A stretch of 64,000 bases of DNA, taken from Aphis gossypii (Eukaryota > Arthropoda > Insecta > Hemiptera > Aphididae). A program made the translations under genes and the position numbers. Below, piece after piece: positions 14,701 through 28,754 of this stretch. The stretch is taken from assembly GCF_020184175.1 (NCBI RefSeq), contig NC_065531.1, positions 71,642,604 to 71,706,603 of the forward strand. Direction: 5' to 3'. The notes beneath the pieces were generated by a model that did not search any database, was not told the origin of the DNA, and saw nothing but the letters and a program-made list of their open reading frames with translations. Every line of letters begins with the position of its first letter. Positions within the stretch are counted from its first letter, which is position 1.

Positions 14701-17700
14701 TTTATTATTATTTATTTTTATGTACGGGCTGTAAATTATAATACATAAATATGTATTAATTTGTTTTTTATTTTAAGAATCTTATTTAGTTTTGTTATGT
14801 TTAAGGTGCTTTTTCTTTAGCGAGTGATATATTAATAGATAATTCCATTTATTTATTTTGTTATTGAACTATTACTAACCTAAATAAAATACGAAATCTG
14901 TAGTAGCAAACGCGTAAACAAATCCGGCCAATATTTTACTCATACACGATATTACTCCGATTAAAGCATCGTCAATTTGCAGCATGTGACTGAACACTCC
15001 GACCGAAAACATTGTACCTATTTAGATTAAAAATAATATAAGTTTTTTTTCTTTCTAATATAACAATTAAAATCTCGAAACTATTTAGAGTATACATTTT
15101 TACGAACCTACTAGGTTAGTAATCATAGAATACGTGGAAAACATACTGTAGTTCACTTCGTCCCAATTGAAACGTACACGTGTAAACAAATACATCACAG
15201 ACATTTCACCTGAAAATGTTAAATTGTATACGTTAAATTACTGAATCACAAACCAAGAATTATTAACTAAAAACGATATAAATTAAAATTATCAAATCAC
15301 AATTAATACTTAACATTCATAACATTTCATAATGTTTTATAGCTATAAACGGTTCGTTAAAGTATTATTATTATTAGTAGTAGAAGGTAGTAGTATTAGA
15401 AGTAGTAGTAGTAATACTACTGTATTAATATTTAAATATACTATGACACATTTTGTTGTTTATACGAATACGTCTTAAAAAAAAAAAATGATATTTTTTG
15501 ATATAGTATTATGTTAGAAATAGTACACGGTCAACATCTTCCGTATTATTCAAGATAAAATTTAAAGGTAGCCTATTTGAATAATGGAATAATTAATAGC
15601 AACTGACAAACGATAATAACTTACAGTAATAACCAAGAATATAAATCATTTGTATGTATAATGTAATTCAAATAAAATTGAGTTTACCTACTTTAATAAA
15701 GAAAACAATTTTTAAATATGATTGGTATTGTAAAATAAAATTCAGTAATAATTATTCAAAACCACTTATAAATTAACAAATACAATAATGTGTACTTTAA
15801 TAATTGTAAGTTATCATTTTTCAAAAAAATTAAAAAGCTTTGTACTTATATACAAGTATACACATAGTTTAAGGTCATCATGATTAAAACAATTAAATTA
15901 TTAATATTTAATATTTAATCATTTCTCCTATCTTGTATTTTTTTTTATTTGGAAATCAACTATAATGATACGGTAGTACCTATATAATAACTATAATACC
16001 ATTATTGTGTAACTTCAAGTTATAAATAGCTTCAAGATAATAAATTGCATTCATTTCTATTAGATTAATATTTATAACTGTTAAGTAGATATGATGAAAA
16101 ATTTAAATAAGGTTTAATGAAAAAAGCGAAAATACTTATAACATTATTTATACCCACCATAATAATATAGTGTTACTCGTGTATATAAAAAAAAAATAGA
16201 AGGTTCAAATAGTTTTTTAATGTGAATAAAATGCAAGAGAAAAAATTATCATCTTAAAGTATCTAATAAAATAATAGATATTTAGTTAGGGTTATTCAAG
16301 AAAGAAGTATACAATTATTATTATATTACGACGGTAGTATTGATTAGATATGCACTTTATTTACACGTATTTCATAGAGGAACGGTTGATATTTCTTTTA
16401 AGTTATGTTTTACATAATTTATATTCGACATAGTATTGTACAATGTCATTTTAATGCCATTCAAACCAACCATAATATTAATCCGTCAGATTTACAAATT
16501 TCAAGGTCGACTTATAAACAAGTATGTAAAAACAAATTGTGTGCTCAATATCAAAAAAAAAATAATACGTTCAAGCATATCAATTTTTTATATAAATTTA
16601 CAAACCATGCAAAGGGCCCATTACAACGATGACAACAACCATTAAAGCAATGATTCTTAGTCTTCGGTTGTACTGTCCTTCTTTAAACGTCACTCGAACG
16701 GCCTCTTTGATATGGCTCAGGCTGAAAAAGTCCTTGAGGAAATCCAAACAGGAGGTGTCCCTCGGTGGCTCTTTGCTTTCGATACTAATCACTGGTTTCG
16801 TTTCTTTGATAAAAACCATGCCATACACAAATGCAAATATGTATAATACTGTAGCTATGATGTATACACCGTAAAATCCAAGTTCTCGGAACAGTACTCC
16901 AGATAATGCGGTGCCGATGGGCACGCCCACAGAACAGAAAACGTTCACTATACCAATTCTTAACGTGCGCATTTTCACCTGAAAAAATAAAAACGAACAA
17001 ATTAAAAAATATATTGCTGCCATTTTAAATTGCTTTCAGTGTAGGAATCGTTAATATTGTCCGCGTTCTTTTAGAAACGCGAATAACGGATTATATAAAC
17101 AACTATACACGGGAATCGCAATTCTGTACGATTTGCACATGCCGTATGGACAGCGATTTAATCACAAATATGACTTGGTAAAATAATTACATTATTGACT
17201 AGACTGCCGTGGTCTTAGGCGCAATATTGGATTTTTTACTAACCGTAGTCACGTCTCCTACATAGCTGAACACCGCCATGAACATGGTCATCCATCCACC
17301 GGTCATGGCCGGCGGTACGGACTCCACGAGCCCGGCCACCTCCATCGGGAGATCGTAAAAGTAGTAAGTACAGACCAACAGGCCGATGCTGGTGAGAAAT
17401 TCACCGATGATTGGTATCAACATGCACGGTTTGCGTTTGTGATTCCGATCGCTCCACGATCCGATGAATATTATCAGCACTGACGGTATACTACTCTGCA
17501 CGATCGTTTTCCATATTATCATATCGGCCACTAACTCTTGAACGATCACCTCGTCTTCTTTCGTGTAGTTGTCCATCGAACGGCTCTCCAGTGCCGAGCA
17601 CGTGGCGTTGTCCAGGTGGAGGTTCACCCGGCACGCCTTCTGCAAGTTCAGATTTTGCGTGGCGAGCGATGCCAGCACGCTGGACACTATATAGCACCCC

Positions 17701-17834
17701 AGCATCGGCTCCACCGTACAGTGTTTCAACATGAATTTGGCTTTTGACATGATGCTCATTGCCTGCCATGATTCGTGATTGTCTTCCGGCGGCGACTGCT
17801 TCTCGCGTTTCACCCCACTGGTGTCGTAAGTCAT
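11797..17834 (-). CDS. SLC46-family / proton-coupled folate transporter-like MFS transporter (7 coding exons)
   Basis: Multi-pass major-facilitator transporter of the plasma or endolysosomal membrane. SLC46 relatives move folates and other small solutes, often driven by protons; the substrate cannot be read here. Coding exons, 5' to 3' on the minus strand, are 17834-17244, 16978-16606, 15209-15108, 15017-14880, 12555-12472, 12413-12257 and 12040-11797. All introns are GT-AG, and the phases join to 562 codons ending in a stop. The start is the ATG at 17834 in AAAACAATGAC; an in-frame TAA lies shortly upstream. Visible landmarks are VEPMLGCYIV opening helix 1 (about residue 41), a glycosylation site NAT at 76, the MFS loop-2 motif GSWSDRNHKRKP at 125-136, a cytoplasmic central loop at about 256-300, further hydrophobic segments to about 484, and a charged C-terminal tail. 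The length fits the family, which the conserved blocks (MRTLRIGIVNVFCS, NGTSFIAMRSIISK) support. The gene looks intact. Confidence 0.9.
12560..14470. other. Large intron of the transporter gene
   Basis: Between coding exons at 14880 and 12555. AT-rich, no open frame. A short piece near 13310-13380 (TTCCTCATAAGT) resembles part of dispersed family A in inverse orientation. Repeats at 14496-14515 and 14559-14690 also fall in this intron and are listed separately. Confidence 0.6.
14496..14515. repeat. Short (CCTAA)n run, telomere-like
   Basis: About 3.8 units of CCTAA, the complement of the arthropod telomere unit TTAGG, inside an intron of the transporter gene. One- to two-unit versions occur near 26230, 26364, 46762 and 47853, some in opposite orientation. 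Too short to show a telomeric insertion. Confidence 0.6.
14559..14690 (+). repeat. Dispersed repeat family B, copy 1
   Basis: Alignable by eye, in the same orientation, with 46366-46497. Shared blocks in order are GACG(A/G)ACCGTCT, AGAATCGTTTT, AGTGA(C/T)CCACTCGA, and GCAAAGCG followed by TACTCAC. The spacing between blocks is nearly the same in both. No reading frame. It sits in an intron of the transporter gene. Confidence 0.6.
15362..15423. repeat. Impure trinucleotide repeat (ATT / AGT)
   Basis: A run of ATT, AGT and AGA units with short interruptions, ending in an inverted TACTACT. It lies in the intron between coding exons at 16606 and 15209. An ordinary microsatellite with no coding potential. 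Confidence 0.7.
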
Positions 17835-17937
17835 TGTTTTAGGATTATTTTTGGAATGACGGTGCTCAAACACAGCTATGTGTTAAATCGAATGTGTTCG
17901 ACAGCAAGCGCGCATGGACTCAAACATGTCCAAACAT

Positions 17938-20900
17938 CTAAAACCAAACATAATTTAAGTTGAAATAGTTGCTGAATACTTGTTAAAAATAATTTTTGTG
18001 ATTCACACGGTACATTTATTTAAAAAATAAAATAACAGCGTGAAAACATAGGTCAGCTAGGTAGATGGAAAAATTGTATGAATATTTGAAAGAGATAATT
18101 CAACAATTAAGGTATATTTAAATAATATAAAATAATTTATATAGAACGTTGAACTTTTTGTTTATGAAAACAATACGGAATTACATGCGTTTACAAAGAC
18201 TAATTTCGGATCATTCGACCTTTTTTCTATGTAGTTGATTTTTAATCGTTTTTGTGTCAAGATCGTGGAGCCTGAGAGACAATTATTTGTCGAGTAATTA
18301 AAATGCTATAAGGAAGAGCCATTGTGACGGCATTGAAGTTAAAAAACCACAAAATATTTTAGTTAACATAATTATTTCAATTTAAAAACAATAATAGGGA
18401 AAATACAACAACAAATTATGAAAACCGACGTGATAGATTTGTAGTGATACTTAATTATAATCGAACGGGTCAATGGTCCACAGGAGTAACTTATAAGTTA
18501 TAAGCAATGACCTTATGACACACTTATTATAACACCATTAAGGTGACAAATCATCTTGTATATAATGATTATTCTTCCTTCTCTCTTCAACTCTTTCACT
18601 CTTAATTACGCTCTCTCTATCTTTTTACGAGTATGTATCTTGTTTGATCACGTAAGTGATCTAAGTATTGATTTTTTTATTTTTCATTATTATTATCAAA
18701 TAACGTATTCTCAAAAGCACTTCAAGAAATAACAGGTTAAATTATGGTGACCATTAATGATCGTAATATCATAAACGTTTGTTGTCTATTGTACAAAATA
18801 ATATCGTTATAAAATAAAAGAATTTGTCTTATAAATATGAAAAAATAATCCTACATTTTGTGAATGCAGAGGTTCAATTCGAATTTATTTACTGAGAAAA
18901 TCCTATAGAACAATCTATATGTACTGGAAAAAAACTATACCGTTTTTTAGTTATACCATTTTGAAATAATCAAGAATGTAAGCGCCATATAAGAATGTGG
19001 TTGATATACAATTAATGTATTATAATATGATAACGTTAATCTTTTAGTTTACAACCTTTTTAAAATTGTCTGACAAACGGAATATTCTATGTAGGTAATT
19101 TTTGTAATCTTTAGTGGTTTTCTGTTGATTTTTTTTTACTGTAAAAAAATTACAGGTAGGTACATTATTAAGAAATTAATTTTTTTTAAAATAAAAAGTA
19201 TGAATTTATTTAAAAAAATGTTTAACACAAGTTAAAGAAAATAATAAATAATATGACAGTGTATTTAGTTTTATAGTTTAATATTAAGTATAATAAAAAA
19301 TCAATTGCCAGTATTCAGTCTCTTGATTTTATTCTTCTATTCTACAATTATAAATTAGATAAATTAAAACATTTAATAAATAAAATCTAAAAACGGTTAA
19401 AAATAATCTATCGTTGTAGACGCCTTTATCAGATTATTACATCGTTCGATTAATATTAGATTCCTATTTAGGTCTATTAAATATATAGCATTGCAGTAGT
19501 AACTAATTTAAAAACCAAAGTTTATACAGATATAATGTCCTCAAAGAAAATAAATAGAATTTTTCTAGAACCTTGCATTCATACATAATGTAATTTAGCA
19601 GATTTTTATAAATCTTAAGTACTTTCAAAATGCATTGGTAAAATGCACGTACTGTTAGTATTGTTAACTACCTACCATAGACAAATACTATTAGGCGCAA
19701 GCTCAATACGATCGGTCTAAAAATACCCATTGTGCATATTTATACGTAATGCGAATATTGTATTTGTTCATTGTTACCGTAACAAATTATAATTAGTATA
19801 CGAGCAATTAATAAATATCGAGTCGTATTATCGTCTTCGATAAGTAAAAGTAATTAGACGCACACGGTGCTTGTAGTTGTGAAGAGTTTGCAACCACTGC
19901 ATTGACCTACAATTAATATTAGTAACAGTGTATGTGCTATAAATGTATATAAACTTATAATACGCCGCTTGCAGTATCGATGTACCTTCGTCGGGAATTC
20001 GCAATACTGTTGTTTTAATAGAAACCGCTTTATTATACAACAGGTACTTAGAGGTCTGCACATTAAGTTTGACATGATATCTCTCCGCAGAATTAATCAT
20101 GATTTTATAGTAAATATATTATTATGTCGATGTCCCAGACGTTCTTCTAATTGTTTATCTACTAATATTTTCACACGTTTTTGCAAAATACATAAGTACG
20201 ATCTATCTATACGAATATACAATACATTTCTAATCTACGTTTGCGATACAACGAGTAAACATGTTATTTTTACTAATTTATTCTGAAATAGAATAAATCA
20301 TAAACCTTGTAAATGACCTTAAATTGTTGTAAACAAAAAAAAAAAAATACCTTTTTAAAGAATATATCATTATCCGAAGAACTTATTACTCGTTTATTAA
20401 TATAAACCAACTTTTTACTAAGTATGATTTTAAGTAAATGTTAACCATCTACAAACTGGTACCTCACAACGTAAATAATTTTATTTTTATTACAACTGTG
20501 TAAATAATAACATACACCATAGTTCAACTAGTAGTTCAAGGCTTGATGATCCGGCAATTAATGTACTTTGTTGTATGTTGTATGTGAAATGCAAATCATA
20601 TTATTTAAAATTGAATAATTAAATGCATATGTTAAAATAAGATCACATCTCATTAATTTAAAAATATCATATGTTAACACGAATAAAAATCGAATTGCAC
20701 TATCGGAAGAGTACTTACTACAGTATAAAATGTTTAAATACGTTTGCCAATACCGATGTAAAATAAAATTAATAGCTCAACAATAATGTAATTTTTCTCA
20801 ATTCATTAACTGTGACCACCATGATTAAGATCCGATTTTTCAGCATCTTGGATTGTCTTCTCTCACTATTCGCAGACAAATATTAATGCTAATATCTTTT

Positions 20901-22439
20901 TTGTGTAAATTTTTATCCAATGTAGTTGATTCATCGACACCTAAAACGCCCTGCTAAGTTTTCTTGTCGTCGACTAATACCTACTACTAGAACGAATTTA
21001 AATTTTTGCATTTCCTTCTTTCACCGACAATATTATGGATTAAATGAGTTAAACTCTCTACTCAATAACTATACGATACTTACCAATGAAGACAGATCTT
21101 TCTCTTCTTTAAGTGATAAATGAAATAACGGCTATTTTATATTTTATTTTTATTATTTTCATTATTTTTCCTATTATGTTTAATTGTATAAATGTGTATT
21201 TAATTTGGAAAATGTAGCTACCGACGTCCATATTGTGCTTACATAAATAAATCAAATACCGTTGTTGGTAGGTATACAATATTAACTATTGCGTAATAGT
21301 ACTACGACAATTTTGTGTTTTCTGATCGATTGTGTGTTTATTTAATATTTAAAAAAAATTATCAATGTCTATATCACAAAACAGGAATTTAAGTATATTT
21401 GCGGTGTGATTGTGATCATAATAAATACATGAAAATATTCAAAATTTCAAACTGTGCTAATATCAACATGAATTTTTTGAAAATATAGATTTGGTTAAAA
21501 TGAGTGATGATGTGTAATACATATTTTATAACTCAATATCGTTCTATTTAAAAAAACTACACGTAATATAAATATTAAACAATATTAATAATATAAGTGA
21601 ATAAAATACGATAGCTTAAATCTATATTCTATTGACAGTCAACACCAGTTATTTTCATTTTTCTATTGTACCATTGTCTTCGAACCGTAACTCTATTTGT
21701 TTTTGCACACATTATTTTATAATGCGCTCGTAAAATACCAATTAATCATACTGGTCATAATATTATTTAAATCTTGATATTGACCTTGTAAAAAACAAAA
21801 TAATACAAACATTTTAAGTTCCTTCGTATTGTAATAGGTACTATTAGTAGTCGTTGGGCAATGTATATTTAGCATATTATATTGGTCTTCATTTTGCTTA
21901 AATCGGTAGTTCCCGTACCGTAACCTCGGTTCAGTATCTATAAATAGCTTCCGTTGACACAAATATAGAAAAAGGTGAGTGGAAGAAGGGAGGAGTAAGG
22001 AAACGGGTTAAACTCCCATTCCCACAAAAAAATTGTGTCCAAATTCGAACCAGAAAATATACAGTAGAGATTAATATGTTCCAGACCAAAGTGATTAATT
22101 GAAGATATAAACACATAAACATCTATCTACGAGTGAAAACATTAGTAAACACACTATGGCACTTTCTTATGTTTTAAGTCTAATAAAATAAATGGATTCG
22201 GCTTATATAGCTGTATATAATATTTTATATAATTGTATGAGTGTATATAACTTAGAAAAAGATTTGACGATGGGAAAATGAGAAGAAGATTCCTAAGAAA
22301 ATCTGTATTCATAATATTCACACCTCTTATTTCTAAATATTTAAATAGGGATGTCAATAAAAAGTAATTGATCCAGAATAGGTACATATAGTAACACACA
22401 GTTTTGTTCCTTATTTCACTGTTTATAGTAGGTATATAA

Positions 22440-22440
<1 letters not shown>
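17938..22440. other. Non-coding stretch upstream of the transporter start (possible first intron)
   Basis: No recognisable gene. On the minus strand GGTTTTAG at 17945-17938 is a usable splice acceptor just 5' of the transporter start codon, so this stretch may be the 3' part of a long 5' intron. A moderately CpG-rich patch at about 19850-20060 has overlapping open frames on both strands, but none with similarity that I recognise. Confidence 0.4.

Positions 22441-22443
<3 letters not shown>

Positions 22444-22482
<39 letters not shown>
22444..22482. repeat. (TA)n microsatellite
   Basis: An almost perfect run of about 19 TA units. The open frame at 22154-22549, on the minus strand, is a by-product of this run (a stretch of alternating Tyr-Ile) and is not a gene. 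Confidence 0.9.
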
Positions 22483-22483
<1 letters not shown>

Positions 22484-22489
22484 AATATG

Positions 22490-24890
22490 AACATATAAAT
22501 ATAAATATACATGTATGTAACTTTGATCAGACTCATCGATTAAAAACATTGAGTATTTTCATCATCAATGACAAAAATGTTCTGTCCTTGGCCCCAATCG
22601 AGTCGTACCTATTCACCAATTTTTTTTTTTTTGTGGTCACAAAACACAATATTATAATTTTATTTACAGATAATACTTATAATTAACTCTAGAGATTTTA
22701 TTCACAATAACTGTAGATTAACACAATTCTTTTAACTCTAAGTTTTGTTACTTAATGCCTTATTTATATTAATCGCACATAATTATCTACAAAAATTATA
22801 AGAACACATTTTAATAGGTTAAATATACGGACAAATAAAGTGATACATTTAATATATGAAAATAAGTTTGTAAAAATGTATTTAATAAATACATTATAGA
22901 AAAATATAGTAATTTTGTATTGGTAATAAGTATATAGTATAATTATATGGTTGGTTGTATTAGAACATTTGAAATTTGTTGGCTATTCTTATAATTAAAA
23001 TCATTTTGAACCATTTTTTTTTTTTAAATATTTTGGAAATTTTTACCATTATAGATAAAGTGATAATCAACGTGATAAGTAGACACAGTAAAATATCCTT
23101 ACTAATCGTTTTAATAACTTGTTTTATGATCAATGATTTAGGTTGTAAGTTATTATTGCCTAGGTACAATGATTATTTTCTACATCTTACGATATAATTC
23201 TTCAAATAAAAATCATTTAAAATTCAAAAACACTACCTACTTTTGACAGATGAACTAAAGACGTTGGCGTGTGTATTAAATTTCAAGAAGACAATACCGT
23301 TCTTCAATAAGAACAATCACAATATATTATGTAATATGAAACAATTCCAAGTCAATTTGGGGAGATTTTGTCGTGTAAAGGATGTCATTACAGACGAGTC
23401 CTAATTTTTAATTTTTTTTTTTTTTTTTTTTATATACGCGATAAACAACCTTGATAAATAACCACACTCAGTCCCTTTATTAAATTAACTTTGACAACAA
23501 CCGCTCAACGTCGGTAACTAGTTACGTGTCCATAACCGCGAAGTTTCGGTCATTAAAATTGATTTTTGAATTTTTGTTATAAATACTTGGTGATATTTTC
23601 TGTATGTAATATCTGATTAACTGTTTGTTGAAATTAAAAAATAAGATAATAATTCTAAAATAGTGTAATATTCATATAATTATAGGTACACTATTTTTAC
23701 AACCAATTTTCCTTGTTAAAAATTCATTTATAACAAAACGGTATCATTCTAAAAGTAGCAAATACGAATATATAAATAATGCATATAAATTATATTGATA
23801 AAAAATCAAATTTTTTTTTTCGTTACATAGGATGACAAGATGTTTTTATAATAGGTAATAATGAATTAAAATAAATATTTTTACATAAAGGTAACCTGCC
23901 TTTAATGACTACATATTCAATGAAAACAAAATACCGCAAAAAATGTAAACAAAATGTCTTAGTAGTATAAATAATGCGCACAAAGTATCTTTTTTATATA
24001 GCTGTTAACTCTTCCTACACATAAAAAATATGTATCAATACAAATATTGGTCATGCTGAATGGAATTTATTTTTTAAAAAAGACTCACAAGGATTAAAGA
24101 TTTGAAAATTTTTAGCTAATTAATAACTTCATAGTTGTTTTAGTTGTTTAATGTTTTGTCGTTGTAAACCTGTGTATTTATAATAAATTATGCAATCAAT
24201 ATGTGTCACGTGTCTATTATTGGCAAAAACTGATTTACCGATTACTACAGTCTACAGTCCATAGAAATCGGACGCGATAAATGCAGTAGGTAAAACGTTT
24301 GTTTTTGAGCGTTAGGTAAAATAAGGTAAAATGTAACATGATTTAAACAATTCCTAACTAACATTATCTCGAAAACTAAAATTTTAAGATTTACATAACA
24401 TGAAATTATATTGAATAGACAATAGGTAATAAAATATAAATCCCAATCTACGAAGTAAAAGTACATAATTATCCTATTATTTACTTAGGTAATGAATACT
24501 ATTGGCATCAAACATTGTACATTTATCAAGCATATACTTCAATATTATTATAAATTGTTTATTAAAAAACCCAAAGAAATATCTTTGTTAAACATGATGT
24601 CTTAAATATCACTATATAGAGTAAGTTCCTTTAATGTGTTAAATTTGCAATTTTATAAGTATTTTTTTCCAATATCAAATCGCATACAATAGTTATTATG
24701 GTATTATTCAAAATAATATAACTAGCTTTTAATAACGACGTATAATAATTCAACACAGACGCTAATGGTATACAAATGTTTGTTGTATAAAAATAACTTT
24801 AAATTAATCTGAAATTTTGAAAATACCGTTGTGAATAAAAAAATAATAATTTACGTAGTAGTTAAAGGTTTCTTAGTGTACGAAAATAAT
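22490..24890. other. AT-rich non-coding stretch
   Basis: No coding signal on either strand. It contains T homopolymers (for example 22620-22632 and 23409-23431). The overlapping opposite-strand frames at 22960-23197 are Ile/Leu/Lys-rich and typical of chance frames in AT-rich DNA. Confidence 0.5.
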
Positions 24891-24899
24891 TAAATTTTA

Positions 24900-25453
24900 A
24901 CTTAAACTTTTCAATTACTCATAAAAATGTATGTGGCTTTAAGCTAAAATTTTAGTTTATAAGAAACTTATGAGGAATCATGTATTACATTTTCAAGTTT
25001 TTTTACTTACCAATAAAACCTTTAAAAAAATATCAAATGTTTATAAATAGCACAAAAACAGCTGAGATATTTTAAAATGTATACAGTGTCTAGAAAATGA
25101 AAACATGCTTATAGTTAATAAGTATTTGTGGTGAATAATTTAAATCTCTACAGTAATTAACAGTAGAATTAATTTTGGAATAAATCGATTAATTTTTGCG
25201 TATAATATCATATTCTCATTTTTCTTCTTGTTGTTATTTTTGTTTTTTCCCCGAATATAAAACTGGGTATTTTTGACTTTTAATTACCTATAATAGGTAT
25301 TAACTAGATATAATTTGAGATAATAAATCACTCTCAAAGTTTAAAAATGAAGCATTTTTTTTTTTTACCTCAACAAAAGTCTTCTAACATTTATAAAAAA
25401 AGCACATTTCATTTTAAAACCAATACATTCATCGCTCCTCTCAGAATCTAAAA
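24900..25453 (+). repeat. Dispersed repeat family A, copy 2
   Basis: Carries the same anchors as the stretch at 7371-7746: CTTATGAGGAATCATGTA at 24967-24984, and a closing TTCATCGCTCCTCTCAGAATC block at about 25428-25449. It is longer than copy 1 between the anchors, so one copy has an insertion or the other a deletion. No open frame. Confidence 0.45.
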
Positions 25454-25459
25454 CTGTGT

Positions 25460-28400
25460 TAATTTATTACTGAAATGTCTGACCCACTTGCTTTTCTTCA
25501 TCTTAATCATTATATCCGTTCATATTACACAACAGGATAACAAAAACCCTGTGGCGGGACTATTTTATATTAACTGCCCAAAACGAGTGTTTAATCACTA
25601 AAATAGATTCAAAATATTCTAATTTAAAACATTTTATTTTAATATCATTGTACTATACTACTGCACTTGTATATTATTAATCAACCAATACAACCATTAT
25701 ATCACAATATATCATTTAATATAAAATGTATAAGTTACTACGATTGTTAATGAATCAACTCAAAAAAAAATATATAATATATAATTTAAATTTAACTTTA
25801 CATAAAACAAGAAGCTATAGGTACTGGATAAATAAATGTCAATAACAATGTCACACTGTTCAATTTGAGGTATAAAATATTTTCAATTTAAAGTTAAAGC
25901 TGGATAACAAAATTAATTATAACTTAGAAATAAATAAATTTTTACGTGTTACACTTTTTGGAAAATAATGTGACTAATCAATTTTCGAAATTTATCAAAT
26001 ATCAATTTATACAATATAAATAAATATGTATAAAATGAATAATTCAATGTTTATGTACAGTTTTTTTTTTTTTTTTGAAGTTACATATAGCGTACATGGA
26101 GTCAGTGCAATACATTATATAAATACCTTTTTGCAGTGTTTATTTACTGAAAATGTTTAACAAGTCAACCACCGGATCTTATAAATGAAATTCTCGGACA
26201 ATAAATAACAACATACATACTACTTACGTGTTAGGTTAGCTAGTTAGATCAACAATAATAGTAAACTGAAATGTCGATAATGTGGTCATTTTAAAATGGA
26301 GTTCGATGAAAACTCTAGGATCAATTTTCCCCTACTTGGTGAATAAAACAATATATAACTTAACCTAACCTGTACTGCATCCACGTTGAGATTGCTTATT
26401 CTACGACGTATTTAATTTTAAATTGTTTTATATTGACACTAAAGCACATTTAATTTGTAACTAACTATATAATATATACATATGCATGAGCTACTATAAT
26501 ACGATGTTTGCTATCACCACATTCTTGTTAAATTTTTTTCTTATACCCGAATTTAATGGATAATATTAATACATAATGCTTGGGATCATAAATTATAACA
26601 ATAAAAATCATCACACTATCTTAATCGAGTGAATGATAGACAAACAAGACTAACGCAATAAAAACTTGATATAATTTTACATCGAATAAAAAAATATCTC
26701 AAAATAAATACAAAATTTAACATTTAAAAGGTATGATGATAATGATTACACACGAATATAAGTACTACGTAGGTACATTAGTTTCGAAGTATTTAAATTG
26801 CACGACATTGGGTAAAATTTTAATTAACTAGAATACAAATTGGGATTAATGCTTTGGGTATAATTTTATGTAAGTATTGATATCAACATAATATAAAATA
26901 CCTAAGAAATTATTCAATGATAAAATATACACTAGAAGTATACTAACTTTAGACAAACCATTATTTGCACAATTTAAAACCATTAGGTAGTTTTATGGAA
27001 TTTGTTTAACAGTGTATCGTCTTATTCAATATCAATGATGAGAATAATGTTTAAATATTATAACGAAAAAATAAAATATATATATAGCAAAACGTGAAAT
27101 TTAAAATATTTGATTAGAAATTTAAAACAATTTACATTAGGTACTTAGTTAATATCGAGGTTTAAAATAGGTAGAAAAGTATCATTGTTTATAAAAAAAT
27201 ATCTATTGCTAATATATTACATTACTTAATTGATAGTATGAACACATTTTAATAGACATCATCTACAAATCCAAAAAAGATAACATTTATACCCTGTGGT
27301 GCATATAAACAATAGATGAGGAAATATTATTTTTCATTTTCATTAGAGGTCCACATTATTAACTTTTATTGTTCTATTTTACTCAATTTACGAATGTCCC
27401 AGAAACAATGACATATTATGATATTCAACTGAAATAATATATCGGTTAGAATAACAGTGATAAAAAATATTAAAAATAAAAAAAATTATGCAATAGTTCG
27501 TTCAGAAATGTTACATCGCTATAAAAAGGAATTTCTATTTTTGAAATGTAATTAAAATAAAAGTGTTTTAAAAGTAATCAAAAAAAATGTATTAGGTAAA
27601 CTCGTGTATAATTTTGTAAAAAAAAAGACTAATTCAAATTTGTATAGATGCAAAAACACAATCATCTATATAAGTCGTGTATTATTGTATACACAGCTGT
27701 AATAAACACATTTTAACGGCAGTGTAATAAAATAATGATTAATAAAGTGTTTATACTTTAATAAATATGATACATATTGTAACACACACTAGTGAATTTA
27801 TAAAAAGGCTTCGTATAGATCCTTGTACCTCAACAAACTCTAAATTGATTGAGGTCTTTATAATAAAAAGAAGTTTAGTTCCGATCTTTAAACTCTACTG
27901 AATATGTCTACCTAATACAAGGTTAAAATAATTTATTAGTTTTAATATAAAAATTATGTAAGCTTAACTAGATAACGGATTAAACGTTTACAAATTAACT
28001 GTTTTTACGAGGCATATTGTATTATAATCTACGTATTTAAATATTTTTCAGAAAAAATAAATAAACTCGCATCGATATGCACATAAAATACAATTTAAAT
28101 TAGACGCTAATAACCGATTATCGTCATAACACGGACAACAACTTTTTTAGACATAATTTTCAGACTCGAATAACTTAAGGCCGGGTATAGGTATTGACAT
28201 AAAAACTAAACCGTAGTGAGTAGGTACCTATACCAATTATTAGTAGATCGTAGATACTGCAACCAGTAAATGCATTAAAATTGCGTGAAACCCCCAACCG
28301 AATCATTGTTTCGTATTTAGGTATACCGTAATAATATATCGTATAATACTGACGTACCCTAATATTATATAATATTATAATATATTATCCATCACACGTG

Positions 28401-28560
28401 AGACTGGTCTATCCGTTTAATTATATCTAATTTATTTTAAATGTAAAATATAAATGTTATTGTAAATATATATATATATAAATGTTGAGATAAATTGTAA
28501 AACCACAAAGTTTCAATAAATAAAATAAAAAAGTAAACGATCATTTTCATGTCTCTAATT
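25460..28560. other. AT-rich non-coding stretch
   Basis: No gene recognised. Short TTAGGTTAG and CTAACCTAACC motifs in opposite orientation lie near 26229 and 26362. The rest is AT-rich with frequent stops. Confidence 0.5.
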
Positions 28561-28754
28561 CGGATGAAGCGCCTTCGACATCCGAGCTTAACAGCAATTC
28601 AAAAAAAAAAAAAAAAAAACATTTAAAGACATAAAATATCAATATACACTATAATATCATGATTTCTGTTTGAAAAAAAAAACTTACCCGATACGTGTAC
28701 AACATAAAATTCATATTATATAATTAGTTGGGTAGTCACATGGTGTTTTCTTAC

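Noticed and set aside
16598..17023. Reading the third transporter coding exon as a separate small gene
   Set aside because: Donor and acceptor sites on both sides join in phase with neighbouring exons of one SLC46-type protein.
17491..17769. Alternative-frame ORFs over the first transporter coding exon
   Set aside because: Shadows of the true exon in other frames: rich in Arg/Gly/His with no family match.
19828..20286. Overlapping open frames on both strands
   Set aside because: Frames on opposite strands of the same patch share no recognisable protein. They more likely reflect the local base composition.
22154..22549. Minus-strand open frame of 131 codons
   Set aside because: Its core is the translated (TA)n microsatellite; the rest is low-complexity.
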